NCBI RefSeq assembly: GCF_002843315.1
Contig: NZ_MVDD01000006.1
Span: 210,001 to 274,000 of the forward strand
Length of the DNA stretch: 64,000 nucleotides
Reading direction: 5' to 3'
DNA from: Labilibaculum filiforme
Lineage (GTDB): Bacteria; Bacteroidota; Bacteroidia; Bacteroidales; Marinifilaceae
Shown here piece by piece: positions 54,107 to 61,924 of the stretch. The notes beneath the pieces were generated by a model. That model was given only the letters and a program-made list of their open reading frames with translations. It made no database searches and was not told the origin of the DNA. Positions within the stretch are counted from its first letter, which is position 1; each line of letters begins with the position of its first letter. A program made the translations under genes and the position numbers.

Positions 54107-54137
54107 AATACCTCCTTTTTTAAGGGGGTATTTTTTT
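54107..54137 (+). terminator. rho-independent terminator after purL
   Basis: AATACC-T-CC and GG-G-GGTATT pair around a T/A loop, followed by seven T. Confidence 0.9.
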
Positions 54138-54210
54138 GCTCTATTTAAAAACTTTTAAATCAATTCGAATACGATATTACGTATAGTAATGCATCATCTC
54201 CAGACAATAA

Positions 54211-54241
54211 AAAAACCCTCGGATGATAAATCTGAGGGTTT
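54211..54241 (-). terminator. rho-independent terminator of the T9SS protein gene
   Basis: On the minus strand AAACCCTC pairs with GAGGGTTT, extended by further GA/TC pairs, followed by a T-run. Confidence 0.92.
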
Positions 54242-54282
54242 CATTCTGGATTAAAAATCGCTTTCTATTTAGAATTCTTTAT

Positions 54283-57200
54283 TTATTTAATTACCTGAAT
54301 TTTATTAGATACTACTTTATCATCCATTGTTACTCGAACGATATAAAAACCAGCCTCTAACGATCCAAATCGAATGGTGTTAGCTCCTACATTCCTATCC
54401 TTTTGTGTATACACTATTCTTCCACTTAAATCGAGAATTTCCACAGAAAAATCTTTCGTTAAATTTCCAAGCTGTAACTTAAATTCATCTCTACATGGAT
54501 TCGGATAAATCTTCATCTCCTCTACTTCTTCCGTTATGGTTTCAATATCAGTAATAATTACTTCCACTTCTTTTGTATTTGATTGGTAAGAAGAATTAAA
54601 CATGTAACCGATGATATATACACTATACACACCAGATTCCTCTACATATAATTCATGATCAGTAGATCCTATTTCAAACTCACTTACCGTTTTGTAGATT
54701 TCATCGTTAATGTAGATCTCAAACTTATCGTACAGTACTGGAATTTGCACTCCTAAATTTAATTTATGTTCTGCTATCACCTCAAGCACTGTAACTTCTG
54801 GAGTTTTATCTTTCACTTCCACCTCTTCTTGGTTCGACTTAAAAGATTCATCGCCAAAATAACCAATCACATAAGAATTATAAACTCCTAATTGATCCAC
54901 TGCTATATTAAAAGTCTGCTCTCCTTTTTCAGGAGTAGTTACACTTTCATGTAAATCTCCATTTAAATAAATTTCCAGTTTATCGTAATCAACCTTTACA
55001 TCTATATTAAGTCCAATCACCTTATCCTGCACCTCTTTATATTCTATAATTTCAGGAACGCGATCAATCTCTGGAATATCAACACTCCAAACACCTCTAC
55101 CATGAGTTGCAATCACCACTTGATTACCAACAATGTGCATATCGTAAATGGTAACAGGAGGTAAATTACTATCCATAGGATGCCAAGTTGCGCCATCATC
55201 TGTAGATTCAAACAATCCGATTTCGGTACCCGCCCAAAGTGTTTTAGTGTCGCTTGGCAATACAATCATACAGTGAGTCACTACATCTGGAAAACCATTA
55301 GTACTCTCATCTCCTGTACCAAACCCCGAGATATCATCCCAAGTTTGACCGAGATCCGTAGTTCTTAAAATTTTAGGAGAATCACTATTCGAAAATAGCA
55401 GATAAGCTGTAGATGCTTGAGATGGATGAGTTGCAATTCCACTAATATAAGCACTCATATTCTTAACCGCATAATCATTCACCGCAGAAAAAGTTTCCCC
55501 CTCATCTTGCGATACGTGAATTTTATAATCTCCATCGGTTATCATTGCGGCTCCAGCCCATACAATGTTCGGATCGGCAAGAGATACTTCCACATTGTGC
55601 TGACTTGTAACTCCCTGCCAATAAGACGCTATTTTTTTAATTGTCCAATTAGCACCAAAATCTGTTGATTTATAAACTCCTTCTTTTGCAACTGCGAAAA
55701 CAACATCAGGATTCCATTTTGAGGCCGACAATTTAGTAATAAAAGGACCATCATCTTCGGTGATTCCTTTCACTGAACTCCAAATATCTCCACCAGTAGT
55801 TGATCGATATATCGCATTATAATAAATACTTCCTAAGAGCTTTTTAGAGTCTTTCCTATGCCACAAGCATTCAAAACCATCTCCTCCCAATCTAAAAAAG
55901 TAATGAGAACTCGATGAAGCATCTTCGTTTGATGCAGATTGCCAGGTTCCATTATCCTGCATTCCTCCAATGTATTCATTCGCATCCGGATTTTTAGCTA
56001 CTCCATAAAATTGGGTAGTAATGTAATTATTGGCTTTCTGACTAAATGTTACACCATCGTTTAGAGACACTCCAATTCCACCATCATTACCATTCACAAC
56101 TCTAAATTTGTTATTCTCCAGAGGTATTATCGTAATATTGTGATGATCGGGATGCAAACCAGGAATTTTTGTTTGATCAAACCCTGCATTTTGATCATAT
56201 TTATTTGATCCTCCATAATTACTATAAGCATCAGCAACATTTGTTTTTTTACCATCGTATACCTCTACGGCCCCATATTCTACAACTATTTTCGAAGTTG
56301 GTAAATTCGCAGCATCCCAAGTAGAACCAGACGTCAACTCTGGCCAAATCATATAAAGAGCTTTATTTAGATGTCCCCCAGCAACTGCAATCGTTGCATC
56401 GGCAGTACTGGCATTGTATTCTATAGCGTTCACAAATATGTATTCTCGCCCTAAATCGCCATAAGCATCACTAGTAGCACTACGAGTATATAAATTAAAT
56501 TTTCCATCCTTTTCCTGATCGCGAAACGAAACCATCAATTGCTTATTGTTGGTTATGTCCCATACTTGAAAAGGAACATCTACATAATCAGCATAGGTGT
56601 AACTCGATGCCAAAACTCCTGAAGTTGCCTCATTTGGAACTGTAAAACGATGTGCTTTTTGACTGATTCCGGCTCCAAAACGAATTTCTACCGAAGCCCA
56701 ATCAGTAGCTAGAAGATTAGTTCCTTCCTCGATACTTAAGCCACCATTCAAATAGCTACCTCCAAAACTTACAAAAGATAGAAAATCTGTATCCTCAGTA
56801 TATGCAGCTTTTACTGCGGCATCCTTTTCTGTAGGTGTTTTATTAAAGGCAAGTTTCCACATATCAACACCCGCAACATATACAACACTATCTATAAATG
56901 GGTGAGCTTCAATGGCATTATCATATCCTCCTTGACCTCCAAGAAAATTTTGAGCATCATTAAATTTAGCCCAACTATTAGCATTGTCCATCGATAAAAA
57001 AACCTCCGATACATCATCAGAAATATCAATACTCGTATAAACAAAATTTCTGTTTACAGGAGATACGGCAAGTTCGTAGCGACTCCCGGACGAAAGTCCT
57101 TTTGAGACAACACTCCAGGTTTCACCGCCATCTACAGTACGAAGAATCCCTTTTCCATTTTCTCCTGCAAAAATAGTATCCCTTGCAGTAGAATAAGCTG

Positions 57201-58014
57201 CTAAATCTTCTACTCCTCTTGTACTCTCATACACCTGAGTCCAAGAGCTTCCCCCGTCAACCGATTTAAATATACCAGCTTCCGTAGCGGCAATTACAAT
57301 ATCCGCATTAATAGGGTTCACAAAAAGACGATTTACATATCCAAATTTTACATTTGTAGCAGTACTCGCTAATTGTGTCCATCCTATTCCGCGATTCACC
57401 GACTTCCAAATACCATTCCCTACATTTTGTGCACCACCTGGAAAACTTTCGCCGGTACCAGCATAAATAATATCGTGATTTGATGCTGCCATAGCTAAAG
57501 CATTCACCGACAAATTGGTTAAATCATCGGATAGGTTGGTCCAGTTTTCGGCACCATCGGTAGTTTTCCAGATTCCTCCTGTAGCACTACCTGCAATCCA
57601 GGTATTTTTATTAGCATCATCTGGATCGACAAGAATGGCACGTGTACGACCACCTACATTAGCAGGACCGCGTTGAATAAAATCCAGACTCGCTTTTGTA
57701 CTTTTCAATTTAGAGCTATTGGATTGTGCCTTTTGCAGCTCTATAGTTTTATAATTCATTTTATAACCAGATTCACTTGCTCCAATTCTGGTTGTGATGT
57801 CTTTAAAGTACTTACTGTACATATCTGGTTTGTTGGCTTTACTATAGCCCACTTTTCTTTTCTCTTTTTTGGCTTGATATTGATTTTGCCAAAATTCTTC
57901 AGGCGTAAATTCTTCCTTAGAAAATTTCTTTTCCTTGGGTCGAGTGAAATTATTGACAAGAATCCCAGACAAAGCAAGGAATCCCCCAATAAGCAAAAGA
58001 TGTTTTGTTTTCAT
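54283..58014 (-). CDS. large secreted sortilin/BNR-type beta-propeller protein with T9SS type A sorting domain
   Basis: 1243 residues with an N-terminal signal/membrane helix (LLLIGGFLALSGILV). From about 110 there are many VPS10/BNR-like blades with repeated GG-x-W or GA-x-W turns: SATGGIWKTTDGAENWTNLS, IWKSVNRGIGWTQLA, IFKSVDGGSSWTQV, LFESTDDGATWHPMD. About 1010-1160 are beta modules, then MKIYPNPCRDEFKLQLG to the C-terminus is a type A T9SS sorting domain (SGRIVYTQKD, AGFYIVRVTMDDKVVSNKI). It is exported by type IX secretion to the surface or medium. The blades resemble xyloglucanase-like propellers and sortilin, but no catalytic role is shown. About 300 residues inside (roughly 410-620) interrupt the propeller pattern. 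Confidence 0.88.
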   Translation of the reverse strand: MKTKHLLLIGGFLALSGILVNNFTRPKEKKFSKEEFTPEEFWQNQYQAKKEKRKVGYSKANKPDMYSKYFKDITTRIGASESGYKMNYKTIELQKAQSNSSKLKSTKASLDFIQRGPANVGGRTRAILVDPDDANKNTWIAGSATGGIWKTTDGAENWTNLSDDLTNLSVNALAMAASNHDIIYAGTGESFPGGAQNVGNGIWKSVNRGIGWTQLASTATNVKFGYVNRLFVNPINADIVIAATEAGIFKSVDGGSSWTQVYESTRGVEDLAAYSTARDTIFAGENGKGILRTVDGGETWSVVSKGLSSGSRYELAVSPVNRNFVYTSIDISDDVSEVFLSMDNANSWAKFNDAQNFLGGQGGYDNAIEAHPFIDSVVYVAGVDMWKLAFNKTPTEKDAAVKAAYTEDTDFLSFVSFGGSYLNGGLSIEEGTNLLATDWASVEIRFGAGISQKAHRFTVPNEATSGVLASSYTYADYVDVPFQVWDITNNKQLMVSFRDQEKDGKFNLYTRSATSDAYGDLGREYIFVNAIEYNASTADATIAVAGGHLNKALYMIWPELTSGSTWDAANLPTSKIVVEYGAVEVYDGKKTNVADAYSNYGGSNKYDQNAGFDQTKIPGLHPDHHNITIIPLENNKFRVVNGNDGGIGVSLNDGVTFSQKANNYITTQFYGVAKNPDANEYIGGMQDNGTWQSASNEDASSSSHYFFRLGGDGFECLWHRKDSKKLLGSIYYNAIYRSTTGGDIWSSVKGITEDDGPFITKLSASKWNPDVVFAVAKEGVYKSTDFGANWTIKKIASYWQGVTSQHNVEVSLADPNIVWAGAAMITDGDYKIHVSQDEGETFSAVNDYAVKNMSAYISGIATHPSQASTAYLLFSNSDSPKILRTTDLGQTWDDISGFGTGDESTNGFPDVVTHCMIVLPSDTKTLWAGTEIGLFESTDDGATWHPMDSNLPPVTIYDMHIVGNQVVIATHGRGVWSVDIPEIDRVPEIIEYKEVQDKVIGLNIDVKVDYDKLEIYLNGDLHESVTTPEKGEQTFNIAVDQLGVYNSYVIGYFGDESFKSNQEEVEVKDKTPEVTVLEVIAEHKLNLGVQIPVLYDKFEIYINDEIYKTVSEFEIGSTDHELYVEESGVYSVYIIGYMFNSSYQSNTKEVEVIITDIETITEEVEEMKIYPNPCRDEFKLQLGNLTKDFSVEILDLSGRIVYTQKDRNVGANTIRFGSLEAGFYIVRVTMDDKVVSNKIQVIK

Positions 58015-58056
58015 AAATACTTGTAATTAGCTGTGTGATTTTTATTGTACTTTTTT

Positions 58057-58509
58057 TTATTGTACTTTTTTAACTGTGATTTTCTTCTTTGATTTAAGAT
58101 CAAAAATATAAGTCCATTTTCCAGTATCGGCTGATTCGGAAATGTACCCTTTCTGATTTACTATTAGTAGTTGCGTATTGTTGTGCCAAGATATTTTAGC
58201 ATTAGCAATTTTGTCCGAATAAATAATTTCTTCCTTTTGCAGATCGTATACAAAAAATTCCGCCAATTGGTTTGGATTGATCAGTGGTTTTGAAAGCTCT
58301 TTCGTGCATAACACATAGTTCCCGTTTGAATTTAGAATGTACTCCCCTTTTTCTCCAAACTCTTCTTCGGCAATTTGTTGATAAGTTTTCTTTTGAAGAT
58401 CAACATCATTCTTAAGAACTTGAGCGGTCGACGCACATCCGAATAAAAAAACCAGCAAGAATAATTGAAATAGATTCTTTTTAATAACGATGATATTTAG
58501 TGTTTTCAT
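58057..58509 (-). CDS. small lipoprotein, unknown
   Basis: 150 residues. After a short leader comes a hydrophobic stretch and lipobox LVFLFGC (Cys25), then a beta-rich domain with GNYVLCTKELSKPLINPN, FFVYDLQKEEIIYSDK, ISWHNNTQLLIVNQKGYIS and YIFDLKSKKKI, like one or two propeller-type blades. I recognise no family. It precedes the T9SS protein gene by 43 bp on the same strand, and the gap contains a near-exact direct repeat of TATTGTACTTTTTT, so cotranscription and a partner role are plausible but unproven. Confidence 0.7.
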   Translation of the reverse strand: MKTLNIIVIKKNLFQLFLLVFLFGCASTAQVLKNDVDLQKKTYQQIAEEEFGEKGEYILNSNGNYVLCTKELSKPLINPNQLAEFFVYDLQKEEIIYSDKIANAKISWHNNTQLLIVNQKGYISESADTGKWTYIFDLKSKKKITVKKVQ

Positions 58510-58761
58510 TGGTAATATTTCTTAAAATTCGACATAACTGATCGTGAAGTTTGACTGTGTTTTCACCTAAAAGCCAATAAATATAAGCACATTAAATAAC
58601 ATTAACAGGTATTTTTAATTCAATAGCACTTCTACCCATATTATTTAGAACAGTAATAAGACTTCCTTTTGCAGCAATTAATCGACCCAACGAAAAAATT
58701 TACAAAGGGAAGCTAATGGTTAAATAAGAAAAAAAGAGTCTCCTACCGAGCGAGAGCATTG
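58510..58761. other. intergenic, nothing recognised
   Basis: AT-rich stretch between the lipoprotein promoter side and the left inverted repeat of the small IS. No gene seen. Confidence 0.5.
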
Positions 58762-59167
58762 AAAAAGTACCTTAAATAATAAAATCAGTAAAAAGTTGAT
58801 CTATTCTTCTTTTTACGCTTTTTTATATCTTGTTCTTTATTAAGATATCGGATATATGTTAGCTCAACAACAAAATCTCCCCTTAAGTTCCTATTCAGAA
58901 CTTTATGATTTAATCATTCCTCAGGATAACATTCTGCGTTGGCTCAATGATTTAATTGATTTCAGTTTTGTGTATGAAGAACTTTCCTCCAAATATTGTT
59001 ATACTAATAGACGTAATGCAGAAAGTCCAATAAGAATGTTCAAATATCTTTTATTAAAAGCCATCTATAATGTTTCTGACGTCGATTTAGTTGAACGTTC
59101 AAGAATGGATATGTCATTCAAGTACCTTTTAGATTTGATTGATTTTGCTTTCGGAAAGGTACTTTTT
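58762..59167 (+). mobile_element. internally deleted IS (IS1182-like), 406 bp with 12-bp inverted repeats
   Basis: AAAAAGTACCTT at 58762-58773 is perfectly inverted as AAGGTACTTTTT at 59156-59167. Between them is only the N-terminal fragment of a DDE transposase. The right repeat is read as the last codons of that fragment, so the middle and C-terminal parts of the transposase have been deleted and the end retained. This gives a miniature, non-autonomous element. No clear target duplication is visible beside the repeats. Confidence 0.8.
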
Positions 59168-59176
59168 ATCAGATAG
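58856..59176 (+). pseudogene. truncated IS1182-family-like transposase (N-terminal 106 aa)
   Basis: The frame begins MLAQQQNLPLSSYSELYDLI and continues VYEELSSKYCYTNRRNAESPIRMFKYLLLKAIYNVSDVDLVERSRMDMSFKYLLDL. That is the DUF772-type N-terminal domain of IS1182/IS5-group transposases. Full proteins have about 450-550 residues and carry the DDE triad further on; here the frame stops after 106 residues inside the right inverted repeat. It cannot catalyse transposition itself, but a full copy elsewhere might mobilise the ends. Confidence 0.88.
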
Positions 59177-59241
59177 TAGCTTCGTAAGCTGTCAAATTAA
59201 GTGTCTTTTACATTCAATTTAGCTCTTATTGAATCGTTGTC

Positions 59242-59409
59242 GATGTTTTATACTACCCTACCAATACTATTAACTACTATGTAGATGTTATCTTCTACTC
59301 TACCGATGTTTTATACTATATTGGAGATACTATTAGCTATTTTATAGATGCTTTTTACTACTCAATCGATTTTATATAGTACCCTGCCAGTGCCTTAAAT
59401 AGTCATAAT
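59242..59409. repeat. degenerate 21-bp tandem repeat array, 8 units
   Basis: Units start at 59242, 59263, 59284, 59305, 59326, 59347, 59368 and 59389, an exact 21-bp period. Typical starts are GATGTTTTATACTACCC and GATGCTTTTTACTACTC. Read in frame the units give heptads such as DVLYYPT, DVIFYST, DVLYYIG and DAFYYSI, but there is a stop 12 bp before the array and one inside unit 7, and no ATG, so coding is doubtful. It begins 74 bp after the miniature IS. Confidence 0.8.
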
Positions 59410-59564
59410 AAGATATTTTAGCTATCTTAGAATTGATTTTACACTCAAAAACAAGTAACTTTCCTACTAACAGAATAAAAATGGTTATTGACTACCCTTT
59501 TTTGATCTGAAATCAAGCAAAACACGACCGATATCAAGCTAAATTTTAATTCAAACGCATAATA

Positions 59565-59936
59565 ATGAATCAAAAAATCGAAGATGCTCTTTTTAGTATT
59601 AACAAAAAGATAGTAAATGTGCTTCATGAAAAAGGAGAAACGGTAAGTTCTTTGGCCCGAAAAATCAACATCCGACCTGTTACACTGCGTCAGCAATTAG
59701 AAAGACCCACATTGCAGGTTAATCGGCTTTGGAGTATTTGCCATGCAATGAAAATTAATTTTTTCCAGGAGATTGCAAATAGCTATGAACAGGAAACACT
59801 AAATAATGCCGATGATATTGATGGAACTGAGTACATAAACATCCAGAAAGAACTGCAAGAAAAATGCGAGCAATTAGAGCTCCTGAAAAATGAAAACAAA
59901 ACCCTAAAAGAAGTTATTCAATTGTTGAAAGGTTAG
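59565..59936 (+). CDS. HTH regulator-like protein with C-terminal coiled coil
   Basis: 123 residues, no signal. Residues about 10-70 read as an XRE/Cro-like helix-turn-helix (KGETVSSLARKINIRPVTLRQQLERPTLQVNRLWSICHAMKINFF). The tail from about 95 is a heptad coiled coil (IQKELQEKCEQLELLKNENKTLKEVIQLLK), suggesting dimer formation. No sensory domain is present. Such small HTH plus coiled-coil proteins are frequent in Bacteroidetes, often near mobile elements; targets are unknown. It stands alone beside the miniature IS and the 21-bp repeats. Confidence 0.8.
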   Translation: MNQKIEDALFSINKKIVNVLHEKGETVSSLARKINIRPVTLRQQLERPTLQVNRLWSICHAMKINFFQEIANSYEQETLNNADDIDGTEYINIQKELQEKCEQLELLKNENKTLKEVIQLLKG

Positions 59937-60009
59937 AATAAATAACAAATAGCACCCATTTGAGCTGTTCAAATTTGGTGCTATTTGCTTTTGTAGTCAG
60001 AGAATAGAT

Positions 60010-61821
60010 TTAACTATTCAGCTGATCCAATAAACTATCCTCATCGTCGAAATTCGTATTGGAAAAATTCAATGCTGTTTCGATGATCGCTAAATGCGAA
60101 TAGGCCTGCGGAAAATTCCCAAGCATCCGTTTCGATACAAAATCGATATCTTCGGCAAACAAACCTAAATGGTTCGAGTAGCTAAGTAATTTATCAAATT
60201 TCTCTTTTGCTTCCTTCTTTTTGCCAATTTTGTATAAACTGTTGATCATCCAAAACGAACAAATGGTAAATGCTGATTTTGGCGTTCCAAAATCGTCCTT
60301 ATTTTTATATCGATACATTAATCCGTCATGTTCCAACTCCTTCTGAATGGTTAACACGGTTGATTTATACTTTTCGTCGGTGGCATTAATAAAACCATAG
60401 CTCTCCATTAAAAGAACCGAAGCATCCATGTCCTCAGAGCCATAATATTGAGTAAATGCCTGCTTTTTCTTACTCCAGGCTTTTTTTAGAATATCTTCTT
60501 TCACCGAATGTCGCAATATCGTCCATTTCCCAACGTAATAATCTCGTTGCAATAAAGAGGCAATTTTTACCGCCCTATCGAAAGCAACCCAACACATTAC
60601 TTTACTAAAGGTAAAGTGCAAGCTTTTCCCGCGAATCTCCCAAATTCCTCGATCGGGTTTTTTCCAGTTCTCTTCCACCACTTTCACAATACTTCTCACA
60701 ATTGTCCACAATTCCTCACTATGATCCAAGGAATTTTCAAACATTTCGAAATGTTGATGTATTAAATCGAGTAATATGCCATAAATATCGTTCTGTTTTT
60801 GCTTGTAAGCAGCATTCCCAACACGAACAGGTTTCGAACCTTCATAACCATCCAGATGTTCCAACTCGTATTCAGAAAGTTTTCTTTCCCCATTGATACC
60901 ATACATGATCTGAATTTTCTCATTCTTTTCGGGAATGATATCCATGATAAAGTTCAGGTAGCGCTTTGCAACATTAAAATGCCCCATTTGAGTAAGAATT
61001 TTCACTACCATAGAACCATCCCTGATCCAGCAAAAGCGGTAATCCCAGTTCCTTACTTCGCCAATTGTTTCGGGCAAAGACGTAGTTAATGCAGCCAAAA
61101 CCGCCCCACTCTTTTGATAGCTCAGTAGTTTTAAAACCAATGCACTTCGGCTAGATTCCTCGTTGTATTTAGGAAGCTCTTTCGTTTTCTCACTCCAGTT
61201 CAACCAATAAGTTTTTGTACGCTGCAATTTCAAATAAATTCGATCGAGCGTTTGTTCCAACAACTTCTGATTATAGCTTACTTGGCAAAACTGATCTTGA
61301 TCCAATTCAATTACTTCCTGATTTAAAATATCCGAATAGTTAAAACTCGAATACAAATACAGGGAATCGTAATTTCCTGATGTGGTGTAGGATTTTATAT
61401 AATCTCCTATAGATACGTTAGTTTCGGTAGTATTTCGAGCGTAGTCGAGCTGTGGATTGTATTTAATCCGAAATTTTGGTTTTCCATAAACCAATCGAAA
61501 AAAACGAACTACATCCGGTGGCATGTAGTAATCATTTTTTTCGGTCACATATCTTGGCATAAAATCTAATACCTCAAAAACTCCATCGATACATTCAAAT
61601 CGTGTTTTTAAAATATTTGTATTTTTTCGATATTCCTGTGTTATATTTGTCGCTTGTTCGGGTAAAATTTCAAAACTCCCTCCCTTATTGATATCCAACA
61701 ACTTAGCAAATGCCGAAGAGGAATCAAATTGTGGTAAACACACCCAATCCAACGACCCTTTTTCTGATACAAGTGCCGCACTTCTACAATTTCCTATTAC
61801 CCCGTAATTTAAATTCTTCAT
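60010..61821 (-). CDS. glycoside hydrolase family 15 protein (trehalase- or glucoamylase-like)
   Basis: 603 residues, no signal peptide. It begins NYGVIGNCRSAALVSEKGSLDWVCLPQFDSSSAFAKLLD, the N-domain of bacterial GH15 proteins. The catalytic (alpha/alpha)6 barrel has EVRNWDYRFCWIRDGSMVVK, the KVMCWVAFDRAVKIA helix and the end signature MLGNFPQAYSHLAIIETAL. GH15 members of this type hydrolyse alpha-glucosides, and several are trehalases. Divergent placement from trehalose synthesis, with a shared palindrome in the 103-bp gap, favours a role in trehalose turnover. Substrate inferred. Confidence 0.92.
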   Translation of the reverse strand: MKNLNYGVIGNCRSAALVSEKGSLDWVCLPQFDSSSAFAKLLDINKGGSFEILPEQATNITQEYRKNTNILKTRFECIDGVFEVLDFMPRYVTEKNDYYMPPDVVRFFRLVYGKPKFRIKYNPQLDYARNTTETNVSIGDYIKSYTTSGNYDSLYLYSSFNYSDILNQEVIELDQDQFCQVSYNQKLLEQTLDRIYLKLQRTKTYWLNWSEKTKELPKYNEESSRSALVLKLLSYQKSGAVLAALTTSLPETIGEVRNWDYRFCWIRDGSMVVKILTQMGHFNVAKRYLNFIMDIIPEKNEKIQIMYGINGERKLSEYELEHLDGYEGSKPVRVGNAAYKQKQNDIYGILLDLIHQHFEMFENSLDHSEELWTIVRSIVKVVEENWKKPDRGIWEIRGKSLHFTFSKVMCWVAFDRAVKIASLLQRDYYVGKWTILRHSVKEDILKKAWSKKKQAFTQYYGSEDMDASVLLMESYGFINATDEKYKSTVLTIQKELEHDGLMYRYKNKDDFGTPKSAFTICSFWMINSLYKIGKKKEAKEKFDKLLSYSNHLGLFAEDIDFVSKRMLGNFPQAYSHLAIIETALNFSNTNFDDEDSLLDQLNS

Positions 61822-61857
61822 AAAAAAATGCTATTTTAGAGCTTAACCATATAATAA

Positions 61858-61887
61858 TGTCACGGAAAATAAATATTTTTCGTGACA
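61858..61887. promoter_or_regulatory. 30-bp palindrome in the divergent GH15/otsAB promoter region
   Basis: Arms TGTCACG (61858-61864) and CGTGACA (61881-61887) are perfect. Inside them AAAAT and ATTTT pair around a 4-base centre, leaving one mismatched pair. It lies 37 bp before the otsAB ATG, so it could be an operator for both genes. Confidence 0.7.
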
Positions 61888-61924
61888 ATAAAGAGTTTTT
61901 AAACCAAAATTTAATTTACATTTT

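Noticed and set aside
59445-59696. 83-codon minus-strand frame across the HTH gene start
   Set aside because: Shadow of the plus-strand HTH gene with no protein-like features.
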